Shown here piece by piece: positions 16,537 through 24,651 of a DNA stretch of 64,000 nt (positions within the stretch are counted from its first letter, which is position 1; every line of letters starts with the position of its first letter). The position numbers were made by a program, and so were the translations under genes. Source of the stretch: Sphingomonadales bacterium. GTDB lineage: Bacteria > Pseudomonadota > Alphaproteobacteria > Sphingomonadales > Sphingomonadaceae. The stretch lies in the NCBI GenBank assembly GCA_016720115.1, contig JADJXT010000002.1, positions 248,001-312,000 of the forward strand. The letters are read 5' to 3'. The notes beneath the pieces were generated by a model. That model did not search any database and was not told the origin of the DNA. It saw nothing but the letters and a program-made list of their open reading frames with translations.

Positions 16537-17718
16537 TCACAGCTTGTGCAAACGCGCCAAGTAGAAGCCATCGCTACCGTCATGCGCCGGGGTTAGCAAG
16601 ATACCTGCGCCATCTGCCCTGCCCGCTGCGATATCTGCACGGTCTGCGCCGAAATCGGGATGCCGCGCCAGAAAGGCGTCGATCTGGTTTCGGCCTTCGC
16701 AGGCGAACAAGGAACAGACTGCGTAAACCAGATGTCCACCCGGCTTTACCAGCCCGGAGGCCAAATCGAGCAGGCGCGCTTGCTCCGAAACCAACCGCTG
16801 CAAATCGCGCTGGTCGAGCCGCCAGCGCGTTTCCGGATTGCGCCGCCAGGTTCCGCTGCCCGAGCAGGGCGCATCGATCAGGACAACATCGCAGGCGTCC
16901 GACAAATCAGCCAGCGCAGCGATTTCCTTACCCGGATTGAGCAGACAGGTTTCGATAAATTCCGCCTTCGCGCGCATCGCGCGGGGCGGCAGTTGCTGCA
17001 GCCGGTCGCGATTGGTGTCCGCCGCAATCAGCCGCCCCTGCCCCGCCATGTGCGAAGCCAGCGCCAGCGTCTTTCCCCCTGCCCCGGCACACAGATCGAG
17101 TACTGTCATCCCGGCGTCTGCTTTACAGACTTCGGCAATCAACTGGCTTCCCAGATCCTGCACTTCGATGGCGCCGCTTTGATAGCACGGACTGGCTTCG
17201 ACGGCATAGCCCGTTGGTAGGCGCAGCCCATCGCGGCTTTCAGAAAGCTTGATTGCTTCGGGCAACTCGTTCGCAACTTCCTCGTGGGTTGCAACCAATC
17301 GGTTCGCCCTGACATCGAGCGGCGCTCTTTCAAGCAGCGCCGGAAATTCACCTTCGACAACCAATTCCGAAAACAGCGGTTTGACCCACTCGGGCAGGAC
17401 GCCGCCCTGCGCCCGCAGCTCACCGGCAGCAATGGCCGCTGGGCCATAAGCAAGGCCATCGAACAGGGCGGCAAGCTCGACATCCACATCTGCTAAAGCG
17501 ACCATCGCCGAGCGTCCGTTTTCGGGTCTTTCGCCAAAGGCCCGTATGGCACGCCAAGCCAGATCGCGAATTGCGCGCCGGTCTTTCGAACCGGCATAGC
17601 GCCGCGCGGCGAAGAACGCCGCTGCCACGCGATCCGCAGATGCACCCTTGTCTCGCGTTGCGATGATTATCGCATCGAGCAATTCAATCGCTGCTTGCAC
17701 TCTGGCGGCCGGAGTCAT
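16537..17718 (-). CDS. rsmB: 16S rRNA (cytosine-5)-methyltransferase, RsmB family
   Basis: The 393-residue protein has a short N-terminal helical region and a Rossmann methyltransferase domain with SAM motif VLDLCAGAGGKTLALAS, then DAPCSGSGTWRRNPETRW (conserved Cys) and VYAVCSLFACEGRNQ (second, catalytic Cys). These mark RNA m5C methyltransferases of the RsmB/Nop2 group, which methylate ribosomal RNA. The N-terminal NusB-like region is less obvious than in E. coli RsmB, so RsmB versus another RNA m5C methyltransferase is not fully settled. Its Shine-Dalgarno sequence, GGAGG ending 7 bases before the ATG, lies in the adjoining REP element. Confidence 0.85.
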   Translation of the reverse strand: MTPAARVQAAIELLDAIIIATRDKGASADRVAAAFFAARRYAGSKDRRAIRDLAWRAIRAFGERPENGRSAMVALADVDVELAALFDGLAYGPAAIAAGELRAQGGVLPEWVKPLFSELVVEGEFPALLERAPLDVRANRLVATHEEVANELPEAIKLSESRDGLRLPTGYAVEASPCYQSGAIEVQDLGSQLIAEVCKADAGMTVLDLCAGAGGKTLALASHMAGQGRLIAADTNRDRLQQLPPRAMRAKAEFIETCLLNPGKEIAALADLSDACDVVLIDAPCSGSGTWRRNPETRWRLDQRDLQRLVSEQARLLDLASGLVKPGGHLVYAVCSLFACEGRNQIDAFLARHPDFGADRADIAAGRADGAGILLTPAHDGSDGFYLARLHKL

Positions 17719-17721
17719 TTT

Positions 17722-17820
17722 CTCCCCTCCCGCTTGCGGGAGGGGCCGGGGGTGGGCCTGTCCCGTAATTCGCAGAGGGCGACCGGCCCTCCCCTAACCC
17801 CTCCCGCACGCGGGAGGGGA
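17722..17820. repeat. REP pair, family B; overlaps the rsmB ribosome-binding site
   Basis: A palindrome with core CTCCCGCTTGCGGGAG (within 17724-17745) is paired with a second one, CTCCCGCACGCGGGAG (within 17798-17819), about 52 bases away. It matches the element at 15888-15979. It sits in the gap between guaB and rsmB, both read leftward. The end of the element next to rsmB carries GGAGG (17726-17730 on the minus strand), well placed for the rsmB start. Confidence 0.85.
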
Positions 17821-17826
17821 ACTTGC

Positions 17827-19293
17827 TTACCGCGTCGGATAATTGGGGGCTTCCCGCGTAATCGTCACATCATGGACATGGCTTTCGCGCAAACCGGCAT
17901 TGGTGATCTGCACAAAGCGCGCCCGCTGCTGCAGGTCTGCAATTGTCGCAGAGCCGGTATAACCCATTGCCGCCTTTATACCGCCGACCAGTTGGTGGAT
18001 AACGTCCGACGCAGGCCCCTTGAACGGCACCTGCCCTTCGATCCCTTCAGGCACCAGTTTGAGCTGGTCCTTGATATCCTGCTGGAAATAGCGGTCGGCC
18101 GAGCCGCGCGCCATCGCGCCGACGGAGCCCATGCCGCGATAGCTTTTGTAAGCGCGGCCCTGATAGAGAAAGGTCTCGCCGGGGGCTTCCTCGGTGCCAG
18201 CAAGGAGCGAGCCGACCATCACGCTTGATGCGCCTGCAGCCAAAGCCTTGGCGAGATCGCCCGATGTGCGAAGCCCACCGTCGGCAATCACCGGAATACC
18301 GGACTTTGCAGCCTCTTCGGCGGCATCCATCACGGCGGTCAATTGGGGAACGCCGACGCCAGCAACAACGCGCGTGGTGCAGATCGAACCCGGGCCGATG
18401 CCAACCTTTACGCCATCTGCACCCGCATCGATCAGCGCGCGGGTAGCTTCAGCCGTTGCAACATTGCCTGCGATGACCTGAACATTGTTCGACATCTTCT
18501 TGATTTCGGCGACCGCGACCGAAACCATCTTGCTATGGCCATGCGCGGTATCGACGATGATTACGTCGCATTCCGCCTCGACCAGCGCGCGGGTGCGTTC
18601 GATACCCTTCTCGCCGACCGTGGTGGCCGCCGCCACGCGCAGGCGCCCGGTCGCATCCTTGGTGGCATCGGGATAGGTGACTGCCTTTTCGATATCCTTG
18701 ACGGTAATCAGGCCGACACAATGGAAATCATTATCGACAACCAGCAGCTTTTCGATGCGGCGCTGGTGCAACAGGCGGCGCGCCTCTTCCTGCGATACGC
18801 CCGCCTGCACCGTCGCCAGATTGTCGCGGGTCATCAGTTCGGAAACCGGCTGCGCCGGATTTTCGGCAAAGCGCACATCGCGGTTGGTCAGGATACCAAC
18901 AAGCTTGCCGCTCGCCTCTACTACCGGAATGCCGGAAATCCGGTTTTCGATCATCAGCAGTTGCGCATCGGCCAGCGTGGCATCGGGCGCGATGGTAATC
19001 GGGTTGACAACCATGCCCGATTCATAGCGCTTTACCTGGCGGACGGCGGCCACCTGCTCTTCGATCGACAGGTTCCGATGCAGCACACCGATACCGCCCA
19101 ATTGCGCCATCACAATCGCCATGCGCGCTTCGGTAACGGTATCCATCGCCGACGACATGATCGGGATGTTGAGCGAAATGCTGGGGGTTATCCGCGTGCG
19201 CGTATCGGCCTGGCTGGGCAGGATATCCGACTCGCACGGCTGCAGCAGTACGTCGTCGAAGGTAAGTCCAAGGCGGATTTTGTCGGATTTCAT
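17827..19293 (-). CDS. guaB: Inosine-5'-monophosphate dehydrogenase
   Basis: The 488-residue enzyme oxidises IMP to XMP with NAD, the committed step of guanine nucleotide synthesis. The TIM-barrel core (LTFDDVLLQP at the start) is interrupted by two CBS domains at about residues 95-205. The catalytic loop GPGSICTTRVVAGVGVPQ contains the active-site Cys, and the flap region has MGSVGAMARGSADRYFQ. Length is normal for bacterial IMPDH. It lies upstream of rsmB, separated by a REP element. Confidence 0.97.
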   Translation of the reverse strand: MKSDKIRLGLTFDDVLLQPCESDILPSQADTRTRITPSISLNIPIMSSAMDTVTEARMAIVMAQLGGIGVLHRNLSIEEQVAAVRQVKRYESGMVVNPITIAPDATLADAQLLMIENRISGIPVVEASGKLVGILTNRDVRFAENPAQPVSELMTRDNLATVQAGVSQEEARRLLHQRRIEKLLVVDNDFHCVGLITVKDIEKAVTYPDATKDATGRLRVAAATTVGEKGIERTRALVEAECDVIIVDTAHGHSKMVSVAVAEIKKMSNNVQVIAGNVATAEATRALIDAGADGVKVGIGPGSICTTRVVAGVGVPQLTAVMDAAEEAAKSGIPVIADGGLRTSGDLAKALAAGASSVMVGSLLAGTEEAPGETFLYQGRAYKSYRGMGSVGAMARGSADRYFQQDIKDQLKLVPEGIEGQVPFKGPASDVIHQLVGGIKAAMGYTGSATIADLQQRARFVQITNAGLRESHVHDVTITREAPNYPTR

Positions 19294-19353
19294 GGTGCCA
19301 CTTTGCTTTGTCTGGGTGTCGAGTCGTGGCGGCCCATGTAAACAGTCGGCTGG

Positions 19354-20853
19354 TTATTCACCAGCCCCCTTCTCGGCCTTTTTGGGCTTGTATTTGCGCG
19401 TGTCGGCAAAATAGCGACCGAGTTCGATATGCAGGTCGGCGTCTTCCGCTGCACCGCCCAGTTGTAGCGTTTCTGCAACTTCATCGTTCGGGCCATGATA
19501 GTCGGATTTCAAAAAGGCCTCCAGCTTTCCGAGATCGGCGAACGATCCCCCGACCATCAGCGCGGGTACATTCTTCTCGGTCAGCGCCCAGCCATCCTGT
19601 CGCTGGATATAGGCATTGGCATCGGTGGAAGATTCGATTTTGCGTTTCAGTTTTCGCGCTACGGCTTCAATATCGTCGTCCAGATCGGTCTTGCCACGCC
19701 CGACAATCGCCACCTTGGCACCCTTTGGTGCAATGGCGACAGTATCGATGTTGAGAACGACCTTGATTTGGTCCAACTGGACTGCCGGATCGGCGGCAAA
19801 GGCGCGCGCTCCGATCAAGCCATATTCCTCTGCGGTCGTCCCGACAAAATAGACATCGCGATCAAATTTTGTCCGTCCAAGGCGCTTCGCCACTTCGGTT
19901 AGCACCGCCATGCCGCTGGCATTGTCTACCGCGCCGTTGCAGATGCGGTCTTCCGCGCCTTCCGGACGGCAGATACCGAAATGGTCCCAATGCCCCATAA
20001 ACACCACCGCGCCGCTTCCCGGCTTGCGGCCCGCAAACTTGCCGATAATGTTGTTGCTGCGGATGTATTCAACATCGCTTGCAACGTCGAGGTCGACCGT
20101 CAGCCCAAGCGACTGGCCAGCATAGTCGGTTGACCGGGCCGCTGCGCGCAGCTTGTCCCAATCGCCGCCTGCGGCGGTTACCAGCGCCACCATATATTGC
20201 GGGCTCACCGCACCTTCGAGGTCAGCACGCCTGTCCTGCGCTACCCAGGTAATGGGGCGCGACAGAAAGGCCCTGCGATAGATCGGGAAATCATATTGTT
20301 CGCCCGAAATCGATATGACTGCAGCCGCGCCTGCATCGATCAATGCGATCCGCCGTTCCCGTGCGGATTTCATATCCGGCGGAAGGAAATCGGCATTGTC
20401 GGCCAGCAGGAACACCAGCTTGCCCTTCACATCGGCTGCAACTTTGCCCTGCGCATTAACACCATGGCCCACGAACAGCGCTGGCAACCTGTCTGCCTTA
20501 TAGGTCGCATCCTTGCCGACCAGCAGGATATCATCGCTGACAATCCGCAGCTTTTCGCCTTTTGCAAAAAATTGGACATTTGCCTGCTTCGGCCCGCGCC
20601 GGACAAGCTCGACCGGTTGATACCAGCTGCCATCGCGCGCGGCAGGCTTGAGTCCCGCCCTGGCCCATTGATCTTCGAGATAGACGAGCGTCTTGCGTTC
20701 GCCCTCAGTGCCCGGCCCGCGGCCCTCATATTCATCCGACGCCAATATCTCGACATGCTGCCGCAAATCAGCCTCTGTCACCGGCTTGGCGATTGCCGCA
20801 GAACCAGCCAGTCCCAGAGCCAATATGGAAAAGGTGATACGAAGCGCGCCCAT
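19354..20853 (-). CDS. Exported M28-family aminopeptidase-like metallopeptidase with PA domain
   Basis: The 499-residue protein has an N-terminal signal peptide (MGALRITFSILALGLAGSAAIA), an inserted PA-like region (about residues 130-230) and a zinc peptidase domain with GHWDHFG, DNASGMA (bridging Asp), TAEEYGLIGARAFA (Glu-Glu pair) and YHGPNDE (last His). These are the two-zinc ligands of M28 (leucyl aminopeptidase/glutaminyl cyclase type). It probably digests peptides in the periplasm or at the cell surface. It ends in a lysine-rich tail. It is a single gene between guaB and a lyase gene. Confidence 0.88.
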   Translation of the reverse strand: MGALRITFSILALGLAGSAAIAKPVTEADLRQHVEILASDEYEGRGPGTEGERKTLVYLEDQWARAGLKPAARDGSWYQPVELVRRGPKQANVQFFAKGEKLRIVSDDILLVGKDATYKADRLPALFVGHGVNAQGKVAADVKGKLVFLLADNADFLPPDMKSARERRIALIDAGAAAVISISGEQYDFPIYRRAFLSRPITWVAQDRRADLEGAVSPQYMVALVTAAGGDWDKLRAAARSTDYAGQSLGLTVDLDVASDVEYIRSNNIIGKFAGRKPGSGAVVFMGHWDHFGICRPEGAEDRICNGAVDNASGMAVLTEVAKRLGRTKFDRDVYFVGTTAEEYGLIGARAFAADPAVQLDQIKVVLNIDTVAIAPKGAKVAIVGRGKTDLDDDIEAVARKLKRKIESSTDANAYIQRQDGWALTEKNVPALMVGGSFADLGKLEAFLKSDYHGPNDEVAETLQLGGAAEDADLHIELGRYFADTRKYKPKKAEKGAGE

Positions 20854-20866
20854 GCGCGCAGTTAGT

Positions 20867-21697
20867 CTAACTGCCTATCGTATGTCGAGAACGTTCTATC
20901 GTCCGGCGTGCTTCTTCGACATGCATGCTTTCGATCATCTTGCCTTTATACCGCTGCGCGCCTCCGGTTGAGGCCGCTATCAATGCCTCGGCCTCGGCGA
21001 CGTCTTCGGGCGTCGGGCCGAATGCAGCATTGGCGATTGCCACCTGATTGGGATGGATCAGCGTCTTTCCCGTATAGCCATAACAACGGCCCTGACCGCA
21101 TTCCGCCTCCAGCCCGCTCATATCGTCCAGCTTGTTGTTCACGCCATCGAAGGTTGGTTTTCCGGCTGCCGCACCTGCCAGCACGATGGTCTGCAATGCC
21201 AGTTCCAGACCTTCGCGGTTCGGGCCGGGGCGGATGCCCATATCGGCGCAGATATCGTTCACTCCGGCAATCAGGCCGGCGACCGCCTTGTGCGCAGCAA
21301 TCTCGCGCGCATTGTAAAGTCCAAGTGGCCCTTCGATCATCGCCAGCACCGGATTGGGCAGTCGCGCCACCACCGCATCGAGCGACGCTGCCACCTCCAC
21401 CTTGGGCAGCACGAAACAATCCGCCAGCGACCTTTCCGCCGCCGCTATATCCGCCGCCAGCTCTGGGCTATCAAGCCCGTTCAAGCGGATCGCGACCAGC
21501 TTTCCGGCAAAGCCCTTCGCCACCTCTTCCACCGCCGCAATGCGGGCCTCTGCCTTGCGTTCGAGCGGGACCGCATCCTCCAGATCGATAATCAGCATAT
21601 CGACATCCAGCCCCCGCGCCTTTTCCAGCGCGCGGGCGTTGATCGCGGGCACATAAAGCGCGGTGCGCACCCATTTCAGCTTATCTACCAATGTCAC
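20867..21697 (-). CDS. HpcH/HpaI-family CoA ester lyase (CitE-like)
   Basis: About 277 residues. RTALYVPA, DMLIIDLEDAVP (metal/acyl-binding Asp and Glu), IRLNGLDSPE, PKVE, MIEGPLG and the GKTLIHPNQV stretch are hallmarks of the CitE/malyl-CoA lyase branch of the aldolase superfamily. It lacks neighbouring CitD/CitF, so it is not a citrate lyase; known relatives cleave malyl-CoA, methylmalyl-CoA or citramalyl-CoA. I place the start at GTG 21697, with GGGAG about 10 bases ahead; the frame extends to a TTG at 21730, which makes the start uncertain. Confidence 0.85.
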   Translation of the reverse strand: MTLVDKLKWVRTALYVPAINARALEKARGLDVDMLIIDLEDAVPLERKAEARIAAVEEVAKGFAGKLVAIRLNGLDSPELAADIAAAERSLADCFVLPKVEVAASLDAVVARLPNPVLAMIEGPLGLYNAREIAAHKAVAGLIAGVNDICADMGIRPGPNREGLELALQTIVLAGAAAGKPTFDGVNNKLDDMSGLEAECGQGRCYGYTGKTLIHPNQVAIANAAFGPTPEDVAEAEALIAASTGGAQRYKGKMIESMHVEEARRTIERSRHTIGS

Positions 21698-21778
21698 AGT
21701 GCTGCACTCCCATCCGATTTTTCTTGGCAAACAACCGCATATTTGGGAGATTGGCGACAGTCAAACAGGAGGTAGGGC

Positions 21779-22696
21779 ATGGAAACTTTCGTAATCGTTT
21801 TGCTGGTGCTGGCAGTGATATTCCTGATGATGGGGATCACCGTCGTCCGGCAGGGCCATGTCTATACGGTCGAGCGTTTCGGCCGTTTCACCCATGCAGC
21901 GCATCCGGGCTTCAACTTCATCATTCCCTTTGTCGATCGCGTCGGGCGCAAAATCAACATGATGGAACAGGTGCTCGATATTCCGGGGCAGGAAATCATC
22001 ACCAAGGACAATGCGATGGTCGGCGTTGACGCCGTCGTTTTCTTCCAGGTGCTCGATGCCGCCAAGGCCGCCTATGAAGTTTCCGACCTTTATGTCGCGA
22101 TCATGCAGATCACCACCACCAACTTGCGCACCGTGATGGGTTCGATGGACCTCGACGAAACGCTTTCGAAGCGCGACGACATCAATGGCCGTCTGCTCGG
22201 CGTGGTCGATCATGCGACAAGCCCATGGGGCGTGAAGATTACCCGCGTCGAGGTGAAGGATATCCGCCCGCCTGCCGATATTTCCAACGCGATGGCGCGC
22301 CAGATGAAGGCCGAACGTGAAAAGCGCGCGCAAATCCTTGAAGCCGAAGGCCTGCGCGCTGCCGAAATCCTGCGCGCCGAAGGTGAAAAGCAGGGCGCTA
22401 TCCTGCAGGCCGAAGGCCGCCGCGAAGCCGCCTTCCGCGATGCCGAGGCCCGTGAGCGCGAGGCCGAGGCCGAGGCCAAGGCAACGACGATGGTGTCTGA
22501 CGCAATTGCATCTTCGGGCACACAGGCGCTCAATTACTTTATCGCGCAAAAATATACCGATGCGGTCAGCCAGTTCGCAACCTCACCCAACAGCAAGACC
22601 ATATTGTTCCCTGTCGAGGCGACCCAGTTGATCGGCACGCTGGGCGGCATCGGCGAACTCGCCAAGGATGCGCTCGCGGGCGAAAAGGGCAAGTGA
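21779..22696 (+). CDS. SPFH/stomatin-type membrane protein, QmcA-like
   Basis: The 305-residue protein has an N-terminal transmembrane helix (residues 3-20), an SPFH/band 7 domain (about 25-190, with RFGRFTHAAHPGFNFIIPFVDRVGRKI) and a long coiled coil of Ala/Glu/Arg repeats (about 185-240). This matches QmcA/stomatin-like proteins that form rings at membrane microdomains and regulate membrane proteases such as FtsH. A strong AGGAGG lies before the ATG. An NfeD-family gene follows in the same direction, the usual partner, but is separated by a REPIN. Confidence 0.92.
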   Translation: METFVIVLLVLAVIFLMMGITVVRQGHVYTVERFGRFTHAAHPGFNFIIPFVDRVGRKINMMEQVLDIPGQEIITKDNAMVGVDAVVFFQVLDAAKAAYEVSDLYVAIMQITTTNLRTVMGSMDLDETLSKRDDINGRLLGVVDHATSPWGVKITRVEVKDIRPPADISNAMARQMKAEREKRAQILEAEGLRAAEILRAEGEKQGAILQAEGRREAAFRDAEAREREAEAEAKATTMVSDAIASSGTQALNYFIAQKYTDAVSQFATSPNSKTILFPVEATQLIGTLGGIGELAKDALAGEKGK

Positions 22697-22736
22697 GGTA
22701 GCTTGCGGGCTTCGCCAAAAATGCACATGCACTTTG

Positions 22737-22821
22737 ACCGTAGCCCTGAGCCTGTCGAAGGGCGTCTCACCGCATCGCGCAACACCTGAGAAGCGCCCTT
22801 CGACAGGCTCAGGGCTACGGT
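22737..22821. repeat. REPIN-like inverted repeat, family A (perfect copy)
   Basis: Two 28-base arms (22737-22764 and 22794-22821) are perfect inverted copies with the core CCCTGAGCCTGTCGAAGGGCG and a 29-base spacer. The same core is found, decayed, at 5562-5655. It is located between the SPFH gene and its NfeD partner. Transcripts of this region would form a very stable hairpin, which could modulate the relative level of the two products. Confidence 0.88.
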
Positions 22822-22843
22822 AAATTCTTCAAGGGAGTTAAAA

Positions 22844-23293
22844 ATGACCGACTGGCTTGCATCATTGGAACCCCACTGGTTCTGGCTGTCCGTGGGCGTC
22901 GCGCTTGGCGTGGTGGAGATGCTCGCACCGGGATTTTTCCTGATGTGGCTCGGCGTCGCGGCGATTATCGTAGGCCTCATCGCCTGGGCTCTGCCGATTT
23001 CGCTGCCGCTGCAGGTCGCGTTGTTCGCGGTGATTTCGGTGCTGACCGTTTATGCTGGCAAACGTTTCCTGAAAGACAATCCGATCCAGTCCGAAGATCC
23101 CGCGCTCAACGATCGCGGCGCGCGGCTGACCGGCGAAGTCGTCACCGTGATCGAGGCGATCACCGACGGTCGCGGCCGCGTGAAAGTCGGCGACACCGAA
23201 TGGAATGCGCGCGGCGCGGACGCCGCCGTGGGCGCCCGGGTGCGGGTGACAGGCGCGGATGGCGCGGTATTGAAGGTGGAACCTGTCGCCTGA
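22844..23293 (+). CDS. NfeD-family membrane protein
   Basis: The 149-residue protein has two or three hydrophobic segments (about residues 10-75, including a GVVEMLAPGFFLMWLG motif) followed by a small C-terminal OB-fold domain ending GVRVRVTGADGAVLKVE-like. This is the short NfeD form. These proteins work with an adjacent SPFH/stomatin protein in membrane organisation. AAGGGAG lies a few bases ahead of the ATG, just after the REPIN. It is convergent with the DUF937 gene. Confidence 0.88.
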   Translation: MTDWLASLEPHWFWLSVGVALGVVEMLAPGFFLMWLGVAAIIVGLIAWALPISLPLQVALFAVISVLTVYAGKRFLKDNPIQSEDPALNDRGARLTGEVVTVIEAITDGRGRVKVGDTEWNARGADAAVGARVRVTGADGAVLKVEPVA

Positions 23294-23297
23294 CCGC

Positions 23298-23936
23298 TTA
23301 ACGCGCCAGCTTGCCCGCCATGCCGATAATGTCATCGAGCGGGTTGCCGTCGCCATCCATGTCGAGCAGCGAGCCCAGCCCGCCAAGGCCGCCTGCCGGG
23401 GCCGCCTGCTGACCGCCGCCCAGGGCTCCACCAAGGACATTGCCGAGCACACCGCCAAGGCCGCCGCCTTGCGATTGGCCGCCGCCCAACACGCTGCCGA
23501 TCAGACCGCCAAGCCCTCCGCCCTGCTCACCGCTGCCCTGTCTGGAAAGATAGCCCGCAACCAGCATGGCGAGCAGCGGCAGCATCTGCTTCAACAACGA
23601 CGAATCGATACCGGTTTGTTGCGAGGCTTGCCCGGCAACCGTGCGGCTGACATCCTTCGATCCGAAAATCTGGCCCAGCACATCATTGCCCTGCTGAACC
23701 GGGGTCGGTTCCGGCGAGAGCACGCTATCGAGGAGGCCGCCACCGCCAAGCTGGCCAAGTACCCCGCCAAGGCCTTCAAGGCCGCTCGGTTGCGCCTGCG
23801 CGGTCTTCTTGAAACCGCCCAATATCGCGGGAAGCAGCGCTTCGGCCCCTGCCTGTGCGATCTGTTCGTTGACGCCCAGTTGCTGCGCCACCGAACCGAT
23901 TGCGCCGCTCTGCTTCAGGATTTCCAACATGTCCAT
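23298..23936 (-). CDS. DUF937-family protein with glycine-rich repeats
   Basis: About 212 residues. The N-terminal half (MDMLEILKQSGAIGSVAQQL, AGAEALLPAILGGFKKTAQ, GVDSSLLKQMLPLLAMLV-like) matches the DUF937 helical repeats. The middle is very rich in Gly, Gln and Leu (for example GGLGGLIGSVLGGGQSQGG), and the C-terminus has DMDGDGNPLDDI, a possible calcium-binding loop. GGGAG lies 7 bases before the ATG at 23936, so the longer frame to 24008 is rejected. Function is unknown. Convergent with the NfeD gene. Confidence 0.85.
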   Translation of the reverse strand: MDMLEILKQSGAIGSVAQQLGVNEQIAQAGAEALLPAILGGFKKTAQAQPSGLEGLGGVLGQLGGGGLLDSVLSPEPTPVQQGNDVLGQIFGSKDVSRTVAGQASQQTGIDSSLLKQMLPLLAMLVAGYLSRQGSGEQGGGLGGLIGSVLGGGQSQGGGLGGVLGNVLGGALGGGQQAAPAGGLGGLGSLLDMDGDGNPLDDIIGMAGKLAR

Positions 23937-24112
23937 TTGCTTGCTCCCATCAAAGGCCAATTGCCTCCAGTTTCGCACCTGTACGTTACAAGCGATAGAC
24001 CAAATCATCGCCCCAGCTTGATTTTACAATTGGGCGGCGCTTTCTTCTCCCAAACGTCATCGAAGCGGCCTATCCTAGATTCAATCTGTCCCCCAAGAGG
24101 TAAGGAAGCATC

Positions 24113-24490
24113 ATGAGCATTTTCAGCAAGATCAAGGACGCCATTTTCGGCAAGAAGGCCGTAGCCGCCACGCCAGCACCGGAAGCGCCCGTTGTAGCAG
24201 CCCCGGTTGAAGCCGCACCCGTTGCAATCAGCGAAGTCGATGTGATCGCGCATCTGGAAGAAATCGATGCCAATGACGGCCGCAAGCTGAACTGGCGCAC
24301 ATCGATTGTGGACCTGATGAAGATGCTCGGCATGGAAAGCTCGCTGCAGGAACGCAAGGATCTGGCGATGGAACTGGGCTATACAGGCGAACTCGAAGGC
24401 AGCGCCGAAATGAATATCTGGCTGCACAAGGCGGTGATGCGCGAGCTGGCTGCCAATGGCGGAAAGGTTCCAGCTGACCTGCTCGACTGA
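24113..24490 (+). CDS. DUF3597-family small protein
   Basis: The 125-residue protein starts MSIFSKIKDAIFGKK, has an Ala/Pro/Val-rich linker (about 16-42) and a conserved helical C-terminal domain (VDVIAHLEEIDANDGRKLNW, SIVDLMKMLGMESSLQERKDLA) that matches DUF3597. It may relate to bacterial stress responses, as homologues resemble small LysM-associated proteins, but no function is established. AAGGAAG lies just before the ATG. A good intrinsic terminator follows at 24515. Confidence 0.85.
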   Translation: MSIFSKIKDAIFGKKAVAATPAPEAPVVAAPVEAAPVAISEVDVIAHLEEIDANDGRKLNWRTSIVDLMKMLGMESSLQERKDLAMELGYTGELEGSAEMNIWLHKAVMRELAANGGKVPADLLD

Positions 24491-24514
24491 ACTTCTCTCT
24501 CCCATTCGAACAAG

Positions 24515-24544
24515 AAAAGCCCGGCAATATTGTCGGGCTTTTTT
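24515..24544 (+). terminator. Rho-independent terminator after the DUF3597 gene
   Basis: A stem (AAAAGCCCG...CGGGCTTTTTT) with a loop around CAATATTG is followed by a run of T residues, 25 bases after the stop of the DUF3597 gene. This is the most canonical intrinsic terminator in the window. Confidence 0.88.
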
Positions 24545-24651
24545 CGTTACGCAATGTCGTTGGTGGAAACATCAACCTAACTTCAATTCCCGGCAGTTGA
24601 CGCCAAGGCTCTTCGGCCTATCACCGTCGCACAATCATCAGGAGCATCATC

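Noticed and set aside
15888..17820. Repeated palindromes as a possible CRISPR array
   Set aside because: Only two separated pairs are present with a gene-containing interval, no regular spacers and no cas genes. They are REP-type elements.
20867..21697. Citrate lyase beta chain
   Set aside because: No citC, citD or citF nearby; the CitE-like family includes several other CoA lyases, so the narrow name is not used.
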